Positions 54,001 through 62,988 of a DNA stretch of 64,000 nt are shown here, in pieces. A program made the position numbers and the translations under genes. This DNA comes from Peptostreptococcaceae bacterium. Lineage in GTDB: Bacteria; Bacillota; Clostridia; Peptostreptococcales; Anaerovoracaceae. Location: contig JAENWG010000003.1 in the NCBI GenBank assembly GCA_016650175.1, positions 1 through 64,000 on the forward strand, written 5' to 3'. The notes below the pieces were generated by a model. It ran no database searches. It was given only the letters and a program-made list of their open reading frames with translations, and was not told the DNA's origin. Each line of letters begins with the position of its first letter. Within the stretch, counting starts at the first letter, position 1.

Positions 54001-55334
54001 CAACCTGAAGAACATGCTTCGTTTAGCATTATGTTATATATAGCTCCATTTTTTATCCTCATACACTTCATATCTTGACCACCTATGTCTAATATGAAGT
54101 TGACGCCAGGTAAAAATTCCTCGGCCGCCTTATAGTGGGCCATGGTTTCTATTTCACCTTTATCTAGCCTATACGCAGTCTTGACTAAGCTTTCACCGTA
54201 ACCGGTAACTACAGCTTTACCTATATATGCTTTATCTGGCATTTTACTATATAACTCTGTTAATATCTTTTTAACTATTCCAAGAGGATCGCCTTTATTT
54301 CCTGAATAGTATTCAAATAACAGATTTTTATTTTCGTCTATGAGTGCTGCTTTAGTAGTCGTAGATCCTGCGTCTATTCCTAAAAATACAGGTCCTTTTA
54401 CCTTACTTAAATCAGCTCTTTTAATTTTAGCTTTATCGTGTCTTTCTTTAAATTTTCTGTATTCCTCTTCACTACTGAATAAAGGATCAAGATACTTAGA
54501 TACACAAAGCAAGCTCCTATCGGCATTTTTAACAGTATTTATTACATCTTCCAATTTCTTAGATTCTACTTTCTCGGACAAAAAAGCTGCCCCAATTGCT
54601 ACAAAGTATTTAGAATCATTAGGAAATATTACTTCTTCATCTGTTAATTTTAGTGTCTCTATAAACCTTTTTCTTAACTCAGAAAGAAATGTTAAAGGTC
54701 CTCCTAAAAAAGCTACATTTCCTTTTATTGTGTGACCACAAGCTAGACCTGATATAGTCTGATTTACTACAGCCTGAAATATTGATACTGCTAAATCTTC
54801 ATGCGCAGCTCCATCATTTATTAAAGGTTGAAGATCAGTTTTAGCAAAAACTCCACACCTAGCAGCTATTGGATAAATTATCGAATAGTTTTTTGCTACT
54901 TCATTTAAACCATTAGCATCTGTGTTTAACAGTACTGCCATTTGGTCAATAAAAGCACCGGTACCGCCTGCGCATGTACCGTTCATTCTTTGCTCTATCG
55001 TTGCTCCATAAAAAGTTATTTTAGCGTCTTCGCCACCTAGTTCTATAACAATCTCAGTTTCTGGTATAATTCTTTGTACAGCTTCGCTACATGCGATTAC
55101 TTCCTGTTCAAATTTCAGCTCTAATAGTTCAGCCAGAGAAAGTCCTCCTGAACCAGTTATAACTGCCGTTACCTCTATATTACCGACTTCGTTATATAAA
55201 CCATTTAGAAGCTCCGTAACTTTTTCAAACACATTAGACATGTGTCTTTCATATCTAGAATAGATTATTTCATCTTTTTCATCTAACAAGACTAACTTAA
55301 CAGTTGTTGATCCTACGTCAATACCTAATCTCAT
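51033..55334 (-). CDS. Giant acyl-CoA dehydratase activase-related protein
   Basis: 1433 residues. Two BadF/HgdC-type ATPase domains come first: LGIDVGSTTVKLVLLDE at 3 and LGIDAGSTTTKAALIDE near 318. Each carries cysteine loops (GTCAGGTGAF and ARCGVFAKTD; EACSSGCGSF and TRCTVFMNS) suited to a bridging [4Fe-4S] cluster. A cysteine-rich linker (CHGCENNC near 590) leads to a DUF2229 region and a C-terminal HgdB-like part with GGGCRASNY. Related activases inject an electron into 2-hydroxyacyl-CoA dehydratases or benzoyl-CoA reductase. The role of these fused forms is not established, and no dehydratase subunits are adjacent. MATE lies 13 bp upstream. Confidence 0.9.
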   Translation of the reverse strand: MRLGIDVGSTTVKLVLLDEKDEIIYSRYERHMSNVFEKVTELLNGLYNEVGNIEVTAVITGSGGLSLAELLELKFEQEVIACSEAVQRIIPETEIVIELGGEDAKITFYGATIEQRMNGTCAGGTGAFIDQMAVLLNTDANGLNEVAKNYSIIYPIAARCGVFAKTDLQPLINDGAAHEDLAVSIFQAVVNQTISGLACGHTIKGNVAFLGGPLTFLSELRKRFIETLKLTDEEVIFPNDSKYFVAIGAAFLSEKVESKKLEDVINTVKNADRSLLCVSKYLDPLFSSEEEYRKFKERHDKAKIKRADLSKVKGPVFLGIDAGSTTTKAALIDENKNLLFEYYSGNKGDPLGIVKKILTELYSKMPDKAYIGKAVVTGYGESLVKTAYRLDKGEIETMAHYKAAEEFLPGVNFILDIGGQDMKCMRIKNGAIYNIMLNEACSSGCGSFIETYAKSVDMEPAEFAEEALNSKNPVDLGTRCTVFMNSRVKQSQKEGATIGDISAGLSYSVIKNALYKVIKLRNPEETGEKVVVQGGTFLNEAVLRSIENILGKEVIRPDISGIMGAYGAAIIGRNEHKSGEKSEILTVSELDDFKVKTSNGRCHGCENNCILTISKFADGSRYVSGNRCEVGAGGVKSNKKAPNLYEYKYKKIFDRKSLVGEDAVRGQIGIPRVLNMFENYPFWHEFFTKLGFEVVLSPSSSKDIYEMGMESIPSDTACYPAKIVHGHIKWLVNQGQKRIFYPCINYENNEDPSAPNHYNCPIVATYPEAIDKNMMELLETNNVEYYHPFVPFDNDEKMVEEFYKFFNGKREIDIDGIDKVSKAYGYDTDAKKYSLFTQNISKKEIKEAIKAGRNEYKEFKTDLQNKGKEVLDYIEKNNMKAVVLSGRPYHVDPEINHGIDNLITSFDMAVLTEDSIIDETNLDRPIRVLDQWVYHSRLYKAAKFVCSREDVELIQLNSFGCGLDAVTTDQVEEILSANNKLYTVLKIDEGSNLGAAKIRIRSLKAAMEERSNSGIVTSNIHTNYERKIFTKEMKKDYTLLIPQMSPIHFQYFVPIMESEGYNVELLPAASKNSEEEGLRYINNDACYPTIVTLGQMIDALKSGKYDLDKVALFMSQTGGGCRASNYVSLLRKALKDLGMEQVPVISFNAGGLETNPGFKISTKMGIRLVYAVLYGDLFMKCLYKTRPYEEVVGSANAIHDGWYDKIVENVMDMNPKKFRKNIKKIVNDFDEIPLKDIKKPKVGVVGEILVKYHPNANDFIVERIEEEGGEAIVPDFLDFFMYGMYSKKFNYESLSGTYKAMLKNWLGIQAVGFYRRPVRKALRNSKRFTEGSKISDIAEKASNILSLGNQCGEGWLLTGEMVELLDSDVKNILCLQPFACLPNHVTGKGMIKGLRNYDEDANIVAIDYDPGASNVNQLNRIKLMMANAFKNME

Positions 55335-55347
55335 TTGTTTCTCCTAC

Positions 55348-56694
55348 TTAATCCAATATTTTTATTTCTTTTTTATATATTATGTAAAGGGTTATACCAT
55401 AAAATATCAACCCCGAAATTTCTGCTATAGGGAATGCCCACCAAACATATTTAATTCCAGAAAAATGCAAAATCAAATATACAAATGGCAATATTCCAAT
55501 TATTTGTCTAATGAATGACCCTATCAGTACAAGAAACCCATGTCCAATTGCTTGATACAGTGCTGAAGTTATTACACCAAATGTCGCCGGTATAAAGCAT
55601 ATGCTTATTGTTCTCAGTGCACTTACGCCAATTTCCATCATTTCGCCTTCAGCATTAAACATTCCAAGAAGTTTATATGGCATTAACTGAAATAGCAATG
55701 TTCCTAAAATCATGATGATCCCTGCATATAAGTATGAATACTTAAGTGCTGAAATTATTCTCTCTTTATTCTTGGCTCCATAGTTATATCCCATAATTGG
55801 CATAGCGCCTTGCCTAATACCAAACACAGGCATAAATACGAATTTTTCAAGTCTCATATATACTCCGAGTACCGCTACCGCAGATGATGAATAAGCAGAT
55901 ACGGCTAGGCTCACCAACATTATCATAACAGAAGATAGCGTCTGAGTTATAATGGCTGGAAAGCCAACTACGTAAATATCTTTTATTATTTTAAAATCTG
56001 GCCTATAGTTTTTCAGACTAATACTAACCAGATGTTCTTTTTTAAGTATTATATATACAATATATAATACTGCAAAAAATTGAGCTATTATTGTAGCTAT
56101 TGCAGCACCTTTTACTCCAAGAGCTGGAGCACCTAAATATCCAAATATTAGTATCGGATCTAAAATTATATTAGTGCCTGCTCCGATTAACATAGATATC
56201 ATTGGATGTATCATATCTCCCGTAGCCTGAAGTATCTTTTCAAATCCCATAGCAGATAATACGAAAACTGAGCCTAAAGTAATTATTTGAAGATATTCTA
56301 AACCATTTTCTAATATGTATGGATCATTTGTATAATGACTGATAAATGTTTTTGCAAGGAATAGTCCAAAAACTGCAAATAAAATATAATTTACCAGTTC
56401 TATATATACCCCTGCATTAGCTGCATTGTCTGCAGAAATTTGATTTTTTTCACCTAGTTTTCTAGCTATAACTGAGTTTACACCAACTCCACTACCAACT
56501 CCAAAAGCAACTAGCATAAGCTGAATAGGCAACCCTATAGTTACTGCGACAAGTGCGCCTTCTCCTAAATATGATACAAATATGCTATCTACTATACTGT
56601 ATACCGCATTTATCATCATAGAAAGCATCGCGGGCCATGACATTCCTAGTATTAAATTTTTGATTGGGGCACTCCCCATTTTGTTTTCTGTCAT
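55348..56694 (-). CDS. MATE family efflux transporter
   Basis: 448 residues, twelve predicted membrane helices in two related halves. Typical segments are LGMSWPAMLSMMINAVYSIV near 13, SVIARKLGEKNQISADNAAN near 75 and GIRQGAMPIMGYNYGAKNKE near 297. MATE proteins expel cationic drugs and metabolites using Na+ or H+ gradients. GGAGAATAA precedes ATG, within the tail of the rnpB region. It is probably co-transcribed with the activase gene 13 bp downstream. Confidence 0.93.
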   Translation of the reverse strand: MTENKMGSAPIKNLILGMSWPAMLSMMINAVYSIVDSIFVSYLGEGALVAVTIGLPIQLMLVAFGVGSGVGVNSVIARKLGEKNQISADNAANAGVYIELVNYILFAVFGLFLAKTFISHYTNDPYILENGLEYLQIITLGSVFVLSAMGFEKILQATGDMIHPMISMLIGAGTNIILDPILIFGYLGAPALGVKGAAIATIIAQFFAVLYIVYIILKKEHLVSISLKNYRPDFKIIKDIYVVGFPAIITQTLSSVMIMLVSLAVSAYSSSAVAVLGVYMRLEKFVFMPVFGIRQGAMPIMGYNYGAKNKERIISALKYSYLYAGIIMILGTLLFQLMPYKLLGMFNAEGEMMEIGVSALRTISICFIPATFGVITSALYQAIGHGFLVLIGSFIRQIIGILPFVYLILHFSGIKYVWWAFPIAEISGLIFYGITLYIIYKKEIKILD

Positions 56695-56716
56695 TTATTC
56701 TCCAAAAAAATAGAAT

Positions 56717-57064
56717 TGGGCAAACCTATAAGCCGGGTTTTGTATTAGACAATCATCCATCTCGAACCACCATTGCTGATAGCCTCTAGCGACATACCTA
56801 TCGGGCTGTAACGGGTCGCTACTTCATTGCCCTAATTTGTCTTGCTCCGGATGGGGTTTACACGGCCGCATTGTCTCCAATACGCCGGTGAGCTCTTACC
56901 TCACCATTTCAACCTTACCACGCACCCTAAGGCCGTTCGGCGGTATGTTTCTGTTGCACTTTCCCTATAGTTACCTACGCCAGACGTTATCTGGCATCCT
57001 TACCCTATGGAGCCCGGACTTTCCTCATACAGAAATCTCTGCACGCGATTGTCTGGTTTACCCA
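56717..57064 (-). ncRNA. rnpB: RNase P RNA
   Basis: On the minus strand the two universal blocks are present: GAGGAAAGTCCGGGCTCC near the 5' end (complement of 57008-57025) and ACAAAACCCGGCTTATAGG near the 3' end. The termini TGGGTAAACCAGACAATCG and GATTGTCTAATACAA / GGTTTGCCCA pair to form P1/P2. Internal GGTAAGGTTGAAATGGTG-like and GAGCAAGACAAATTAGGG segments match bacterial RNase P RNA. At about 348 bases it looks like the ancestral class A. It processes tRNA 5' ends together with RnpA, which is not in the window. Confidence 0.95.
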
Positions 57065-57088
57065 AAATTGTATTATAACATAAAATTG

Positions 57089-57874
57089 TTAATTTTCAAG
57101 ATATTTATATGGATCAGAATTCTCTATAAACTCATACATAGGTATGTATTCACCAATTAGATCAAGTTCATTTACAAGAAGCTCAAAAAAGTTCTCTATA
57201 AAGAATTTTTCTGTACCATAATGACCTAAATCAAGAAGATTAAATCCTTCTATTTTGGCACGCATAGCATCGTGATATTTAATATCACCTGTTATATATA
57301 CGTCGCATTTATTTTTTATTGCATCATCAATATATTCTGCGCCTGAACCTGTACATATTCCTACTTTATTTACCAAACTATCCGAATCTCCAATATAGCT
57401 TATTGCATTACCCGGAATTTCTAGTTCTTCAGAGCAATATTTTATTAGCCCTAAAAAGCTAATTTCCAAAGACAAATCACCAACTATACTATAATCGTTA
57501 ATTCTTTTCATATTTTTTAAGTTCAATATGTTTCCAAGATAAAAGCTATTACCTTTATCAACTTTATCAAACGGTGTATGAAGTGCGTAGAGCGATATAT
57601 CATTTTTAATCAGTTGACTAATAAGCATACCTGTTCCGGTTTCGTAATCAATAGTTTTTATTTCTCCAAACAGTAGTGGATGATGTGTAACTATTAAATT
57701 GGCCTTTTTGAAAACAGCTTCTTCAATTACTTCTTTAGTAACATCTAAAGCTATTAATATTCCTGTAATATCTTTATCATCTGTCACTACTTGATAACCA
57801 CTGTTATCCCATTCCTCTTGAATTTCAAGGGGTGCTATTTTGTCTGCTAAAAATGTGAACTCTTTAATTTTCAT
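57089..57874 (-). CDS. Nif3-like dinuclear metal centre protein
   Basis: 261 residues, the short form without the inserted PII-like domain found in Bacillus YqfO. It starts KIKEFTFLADKIAPLEIQEEWDNSGYQ and holds the metal ligands in VTHHPLLFGEIKTI near 62, LYALHTPFD near 94 and LGHYGTEKFFIE near 217. NIF3 proteins form toroidal hexamers; family members are reported as GTP cyclohydrolase 1 type 2 homologues, but function is uncertain. It overlaps trmK by one base, the usual pairing. Confidence 0.92.
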   Translation of the reverse strand: MKIKEFTFLADKIAPLEIQEEWDNSGYQVVTDDKDITGILIALDVTKEVIEEAVFKKANLIVTHHPLLFGEIKTIDYETGTGMLISQLIKNDISLYALHTPFDKVDKGNSFYLGNILNLKNMKRINDYSIVGDLSLEISFLGLIKYCSEELEIPGNAISYIGDSDSLVNKVGICTGSGAEYIDDAIKNKCDVYITGDIKYHDAMRAKIEGFNLLDLGHYGTEKFFIENFFELLVNELDLIGEYIPMYEFIENSDPYKYLEN

Positions 57875-58590
57875 TATTTCACCTTCTTCATAAACTCCGT
57901 TAAATACTCTAATTTATATTCATATTCTTTAACCATCTCAGTTTTATTGTCTGAGCTAAGCAAAAGATTATCAAGCACTTTCTTAGAATTATTAATATTT
58001 CTTTCTAACAGCTCTATTACTAGTTGTTTATCATTATCTGCTAATGTTACTGGCACAGATAGTTCAATGGATTCTTCGTTTAACTCCGAAATATCAAAAA
58101 GTGGCATCCCCGATTCTACTATTAATATTTCAGGGATATATTTATTTTCTCTTACTAATATATCAGAGACTATGTTAAACCCATTATTAAGAAGCCAATA
58201 TCTAAGCTCCCCACTATGGTTCCTCGGTTGAAGTATGAATTTTTGAAAAGATCTAGTCTTCTCAATGTCATAAGACATAATGTCACGAATTAATCTTCCG
58301 CCCATTCCTGCTATTATGATGTCATCAACTTCAGCAAAATCTAACGCTTTTAAGCCATCTCCTAATCTAAAATCTATTATGCTTTTCTGCTCTTCGTTAA
58401 CTATGCTTTGTACATTGTTTCTGCCTTTTTCTAACGAATCACAACTAATATCAACTAAAACCACATAAGGTGACTTCCCTGTTTCAATCAGTTTAATAGG
58501 AATAAAACCATGGTCAGTTCCAATATCTGCCACGGTTTCTCCTTCTCTTATAGCATTATAGATGATATTTAATCTGTCGCTTAACTTCAT
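57874..58590 (-). CDS. trmK: tRNA (adenine(22)-N1)-methyltransferase TrmK
   Basis: 238 residues. The Rossmann SAM motif ETVADIGTDHGFIPIKLIE lies near 18, IIIAGMGGRLIRDIM near 91 and FILQPRNHSGELRYWL near 117. A C-terminal coiled-coil of about 40 residues matches TrmK (Bacillus YqfN). It makes m1A22 in tRNA. rpoD-trmK-nif3 is the conserved Firmicute order. Confidence 0.94.
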   Translation of the reverse strand: MKLSDRLNIIYNAIREGETVADIGTDHGFIPIKLIETGKSPYVVLVDISCDSLEKGRNNVQSIVNEEQKSIIDFRLGDGLKALDFAEVDDIIIAGMGGRLIRDIMSYDIEKTRSFQKFILQPRNHSGELRYWLLNNGFNIVSDILVRENKYIPEILIVESGMPLFDISELNEESIELSVPVTLADNDKQLVIELLERNINNSKKVLDNLLLSSDNKTEMVKEYEYKLEYLTEFMKKVK

Positions 58591-58593
58591 CTT

Positions 58594-59730
58594 TTACTCC
58601 AAATAGTCTTTAAGTTTTTTGCTTCTACTAGGGTGTCTTAATTTTCTTAGAGCTTTAGCTTCAATCTGACGTATTCTTTCTCTGGTTACATCAAATTCTT
58701 TTCCTACTTCCTCTAATGTTCTAGGTCTACCATCTTGAAGTCCAAATCTCAATGTAAGCACTTTTTTTTCTCTTTCTGTAAGTGTATCTAAAACTTCCAT
58801 AAGTTGTTCTTTAAGCATAGAAAACGCTGCTGCGTCTGCTGGTGCTGGGACATCATCATCAGGAATAAAGTCACCAAGATGGCTGTCTTCTTCTTCACCA
58901 ATTGGTGTTTCAAGTGAAACAGGATCTTGTGAAATCTTTTGAATTTCTCTTACCTTTTCAACGGTGATTCCCATTTCCTTAGCAATTTCTTCTGCGGTTG
59001 GCTCTCTACCATATTCCTGAAGTAACTGTCTTGAAACACGAATCAATTTATTAATTGTTTCTACCATGTGAACAGGAATTCTTATAGTTCTAGCTTGATC
59101 TGCAATAGATCTTGTTATTGCCTGCCTAATCCACCATGTAGCATACGTAGAAAATTTATATCCTTTTGTATAGTCAAATTTATCTACAGCTTTAATAAGG
59201 CCTAGGTTACCTTCTTGAATCAAATCAAGAAAAAGCATACCTCTACCTACATATCTCTTAGCTATACTAACAACAAGTCTTAGGTTGCACTCACAAAGTC
59301 TGCTTTTAGCTTCCTCATCACCATTTTCCATTCTGATAGCTAATGCTCGTTCTTCTTCTCCGGTAAGTAATGCTACTTTTCCTATTTCCTTAAGATACAT
59401 CCTTACAGGATCGTCAATAGCTACGCCTTTTGGTATAGCATTATCCATTTTCCCTTTGCCGCCACCTTCAAGTTCAGATAGTTCACTAGCATGAGGTTCT
59501 CTAGCTTCTACTACTTCGATTGATTTTGACGCAAGAATTGTATAAGCTTCTTCAATTTCAGTTTTATCTAACTCAAGTTCAGATAGATACAAACTAATTT
59601 CAGTGAATGTAAGCTCATTATTTTTTTTCTTAGCATCTGCCGCTAAATCAGCCAGATATCTATTTCTCATTTTAATGGCTTTTTCATGTTTTTCGTCTAT
59701 TACAGCTTCTTCTACAACTACTTTTTTCAT
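58594..59730 (-). CDS. rpoD: RNA polymerase primary sigma factor
   Basis: 378 residues, compact group 1 sigma-70 (SigA). A short region 1.1 is followed by region 1.2 ([20 protein letters not shown] near 108), regions 2.3/2.4 ([18 protein letters not shown] near 195), 3.0 and 3.1, and region 4.2 ([19 protein letters not shown] near 345). The exact Bacillus-like 2.4 residues imply recognition of TATAAT. It directly follows dnaG (3 bp), the classical macromolecular-synthesis operon. Confidence 0.97.
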   Translation of the reverse strand: MKKVVVEEAVIDEKHEKAIKMRNRYLADLAADAKKKNNELTFTEISLYLSELELDKTEIEEAYTILASKSIEVVEAREPHASELSELEGGGKGKMDNAIPKGVAIDDPVRMYLKEIGKVALLTGEEERALAIRMENGDEEAKSRLCECNLRLVVSIAKRYVGRGMLFLDLIQEGNLGLIKAVDKFDYTKGYKFSTYATWWIRQAITRSIADQARTIRIPVHMVETINKLIRVSRQLLQEYGREPTAEEIAKEMGITVEKVREIQKISQDPVSLETPIGEEEDSHLGDFIPDDDVPAPADAAAFSMLKEQLMEVLDTLTEREKKVLTLRFGLQDGRPRTLEEVGKEFDVTRERIRQIEAKALRKLRHPSRSKKLKDYLE

Positions 59731-59733
59731 GCT

Positions 59734-61473
59734 TTAATTTCTCCTAAATTTTCTTACTTCTAAGCTAACTTCCATTAATTCTCTTGTTAATTCATCGACT
59801 TTTATTTCGTTGCCGTCATCTTCTGCTACTGCAATTAAGTCAATAAGTTCAGATTCCCGCTTTTTATACTTTCCATATTTATGGCTACTAATGCATTGAT
59901 TGAAAAAATCATCTTCTTCCGAACCGATTAAAATCTGATTATATATATCTCTTAAAATCGATTCTTGTTCCAATTCAAAATATTTTATAAATTCTTCAAA
60001 ATCTATTACATTTTCACTTTTGTAGTTATTGTTTATTACTTCTATTACTCTATCCCCTAGCGTGGATTCAAATTTAAAATCCTCTTCTACCAATTTACTT
60101 AAATAATATGGATTTGAAATCATAATTCTTATAAGGTTTTTTTCTACATTAGATATATAGGATTCCTGTATCTTAAATGTTTCTTGGACTGCTCTAGGTT
60201 TTCTTTTAATTTCTTTACCACTTATTTCCATTTTTATAGCTTGTGCTGAAATTCCTAATTCCTCAGAAAGCTTACTTATATATATGTCACTTTCTACAGG
60301 GCTTAGTTTATCGAATATCGGAATCGTACTTCTTATATACTCAAGTACTTTCATTTTATCCGTTAAATCATATTTCATCTTGTTGTTATTAAGCATAAAC
60401 TCAGCACCAGGTATTGCATTTTTTACAAGCTTATCAAAAGCATCCTTACCTTTTTTCCTTACATAATCGTCAGGATCCTTCTCGCCACTTATTTCTAGTA
60501 CCTTTGCTCTTCCTCCAGTACCCCTTACTATATCTATACCCCGATATGCTGCATTTACACCAGCTTTATCAGAATCATAAGATAAAACTATGTTTTTACT
60601 GTATCTTTCTATTAATCTGCATTGATTTTCTGTAAGAGCGGTTCCAAGTGAAGCTGCTACATTTTTTATACCGTTTTGATAAAGAGATATCAAATCCATA
60701 TATCCTTCTACTATGATGGCATTATCTGCATCACCTATATCTCCCTTTGTGAAGTTTAAACCGTATAAATTGTTTTTCTTTTTAAATACTGAACTTTCGG
60801 ATGAATTAAGATATTTGGGCATGCCGTCATCGAGTATTCTCCCACCGAAACCAATTACTTTCCCCATTGTATTAAAAATCGGAAACATTACCCTATTTCT
60901 AAATTTATCAAAATATCTTTCACCTTTTTTAGAAACTAGTCCCAAATCAAGCATTTCTTTGTCACTTACTTTTGCTTCTTTTAAATAGTCCCTTAAAGTC
61001 GTCCATCCAGAATCGGCATAACCTATACCAAATTTTTTAAGGGTTTCATCTGTCAACCCTCTCTTTCTCATATATGTATATCCCGGGTTTTCACCTTTAG
61101 TAAATGCATCATAAAAGAATCTTGCGGCAATTTTGTTTACTTCATAATACCTATCTAAATTCTCATCCTTTTTGAAATTGTAATTAGTAAGACGTACGTT
61201 GTATTCTTCTGCCAACTTTTCTATAGCTTCCTGAAAAGTCAGGCTATAGTACTTCATTACAAATTCTATTGCATCACCTTTTGCTCCGCAACCAAAACAA
61301 GTAAATATTTGTTTTGTCTCAGAAACAATAAAAGAAGGCGTTTTTTCGTTATGGAACGGACAAACACCTTTAAAGTTACTTCCAGTTTTGGTAAGAGACA
61401 CTACTCTACCTATAACATCCACAATGTTTATTCTTGATTTTAATTCATCGATTACATTGTTATTATAGCCCAT
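59734..61473 (-). CDS. dnaG: DNA primase
   Basis: 579 residues. The N-terminal CHC2 zinc-ribbon has CPFHNEKTPSF near 40 and CFGCGAKGD near 60. The catalytic core has a Toprim domain (IVEGYMDLISLYQNG near 258; LSYDSDKAGVNAA near 300). The C-terminal helicase-interaction region is present but short. DnaG makes RNA primers at the replication fork. There is a 73-bp gap to dgt upstream, where an operon promoter could sit. Confidence 0.96.
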   Translation of the reverse strand: MGYNNNVIDELKSRINIVDVIGRVVSLTKTGSNFKGVCPFHNEKTPSFIVSETKQIFTCFGCGAKGDAIEFVMKYYSLTFQEAIEKLAEEYNVRLTNYNFKKDENLDRYYEVNKIAARFFYDAFTKGENPGYTYMRKRGLTDETLKKFGIGYADSGWTTLRDYLKEAKVSDKEMLDLGLVSKKGERYFDKFRNRVMFPIFNTMGKVIGFGGRILDDGMPKYLNSSESSVFKKKNNLYGLNFTKGDIGDADNAIIVEGYMDLISLYQNGIKNVAASLGTALTENQCRLIERYSKNIVLSYDSDKAGVNAAYRGIDIVRGTGGRAKVLEISGEKDPDDYVRKKGKDAFDKLVKNAIPGAEFMLNNNKMKYDLTDKMKVLEYIRSTIPIFDKLSPVESDIYISKLSEELGISAQAIKMEISGKEIKRKPRAVQETFKIQESYISNVEKNLIRIMISNPYYLSKLVEEDFKFESTLGDRVIEVINNNYKSENVIDFEEFIKYFELEQESILRDIYNQILIGSEEDDFFNQCISSHKYGKYKKRESELIDLIAVAEDDGNEIKVDELTRELMEVSLEVRKFRRN

Positions 61474-61546
61474 GCATTCCCCTTTTTTTATACTCTATAT
61501 TATATTATTCAACAGAAATCACTGGTTTCCTTTATTTTATTTTAAT

Positions 61547-62557
61547 TTATTTCCAAGCTTTAGGTACAAATAGCTCAGAATACGCAGACAATGCATATCT
61601 ATCAGTCATTCCCGCTATATAATCCTTAACAGCAACATTTGTTCCTTCATTTTTTACTATTTCATGGTAAATCTTGGGCATCTTATCTGGATGCTCCACG
61701 TAGTAGTTATATAAAGATGTTATAACTACTTCAACTTTATTTAAATCTTCTGCCTTTTTTACATTTTCGCTGTTATATACATTTTCAAACATAAACGAAC
61801 GCATCTCATCTAGAGCAACGCCGTGTTCATCATCTAAAGTTATACGATCTTTTCGTTCACTACTTATTACCAAGCTTTCAATTAGATTATTAATTCTTTT
61901 ACTATGTGTTTCACCTAATATTTTAATCGGCCATTTAGGAAAATCCGGCATTGTTATTACACCGCTTCTTATCGCATCATCCATATCATGATTTACGTAA
62001 GCTATTCTATCACTTATCTTAACAATCTGGCCTTCTAATGTTATAGGGTCTATATCACCCGTATGATTTAGTATTCCATCTTTAACTTCATACGTTAGAT
62101 TCATACCGTTTCTATCTTGACCAGTTTCAAGCAATTCGACCACTCTTAGACTTTGTACGTTGTGCTTAAATCCGCCAGGATGAATACTATTTAATACCAT
62201 TTCACCGTTATGACCAAAAGGTGTATGTCCAAGGTCATGTCCCAGCGCTATGGCTTCAGTTAAATCTTCATTGTAGTTAAGAATTCTAGCTATAGTTCTG
62301 GCTACTTGGGATACCTCTAAAGTATGCGTTAACCTTGTTCTATAGTGATCACCTTCTGGCGATAAAAAGACTTGAGTCTTATGCTTTAATCTTCTAAGTG
62401 CCTTAGAGTGAATAATTCTATCTCTGTCTCTTACAAATTCAGTCCTATACTCACATTTTTCTTCAGGTAAAGCCCTACCTTTTGTATTAACCGCTTTCAT
62501 AGCTCTTTCATCTAATGTATTAAGTTCCCTATTTTCTATATCAACTCTTTTAAGCAT
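61547..62557 (-). CDS. dgt: dGTP triphosphohydrolase-like HD protein
   Basis: About 336 residues. The HD residues are H in RLTHTLEVSQVARTIAR near 66, HD in ALGHDLGHTPFGHNGE near 100, and a distal D in ISDRIAYVNHDMDDAIRSG near 185. It matches the Dgt-like group common before dnaG in Clostridia, which removes triphosphate from dNTPs. ATG at 62557 with AGGAG six bases upstream is chosen; an in-frame TTG at 62578 lies inside dut. It sits next to dut, so the pair controls the nucleotide pool. Confidence 0.93.
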   Translation of the reverse strand: MLKRVDIENRELNTLDERAMKAVNTKGRALPEEKCEYRTEFVRDRDRIIHSKALRRLKHKTQVFLSPEGDHYRTRLTHTLEVSQVARTIARILNYNEDLTEAIALGHDLGHTPFGHNGEMVLNSIHPGGFKHNVQSLRVVELLETGQDRNGMNLTYEVKDGILNHTGDIDPITLEGQIVKISDRIAYVNHDMDDAIRSGVITMPDFPKWPIKILGETHSKRINNLIESLVISSERKDRITLDDEHGVALDEMRSFMFENVYNSENVKKAEDLNKVEVVITSLYNYYVEHPDKMPKIYHEIVKNEGTNVAVKDYIAGMTDRYALSAYSELFVPKAWK

Positions 62558-62558
62558 T

Positions 62559-62987
62559 TTACACTCCTGTATGTCCAAAGCCTCCGGCGCCTCTTACGGT
62601 ATCATTTAGCTCTTCCACTACTTCAATTTCAGCTCTCTCATATTTAGCTACTATAAGTTGCGCTATTCTGTCTCCGTTATTTATTTCGAAGTCTTCGTTC
62701 GAAAAATTTATAGCAGGTATTTTCAGTTCTCCTCTGTAATCAGAATCAATTGTTCCTATGCTGTTTACAAGTCCTATTCCTTTTTTAATAGCAAGACCTG
62801 ATCTCGCTCTTACCTGTCCTTCATATCCAAGCGGTAATTCAATAAATATTCCGGTTGGAATTAGCTTTCTCTCCATTGGTTTTAGAATTATTGGGTCATT
62901 TATATATGCCTTTAAATCCATTCCCGCCGATCCTTCAGTTTCATACCTTGGTATAACACCGCTTTTACTTACTATTCTCAGTTTCAT
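62559..62987 (-). CDS. dut: dUTP diphosphatase
   Basis: 142 residues, a trimeric dUTPase. All five motifs are visible: AGMDLKAYI (1), RSGLAIKKG (2), GTIDSDYRGELK (3, with the catalytic Asp), GDRIAQLIVAKY (4) and the C-terminal RGAGGFGHTG (5). It hydrolyses dUTP to dUMP, keeping uracil out of DNA and supplying thymidylate synthesis. It begins two bases after the M16 peptidase stops. Confidence 0.97.
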   Translation of the reverse strand: MKLRIVSKSGVIPRYETEGSAGMDLKAYINDPIILKPMERKLIPTGIFIELPLGYEGQVRARSGLAIKKGIGLVNSIGTIDSDYRGELKIPAINFSNEDFEINNGDRIAQLIVAKYERAEIEVVEELNDTVRGAGGFGHTGV

Positions 62988-62988
62988 A

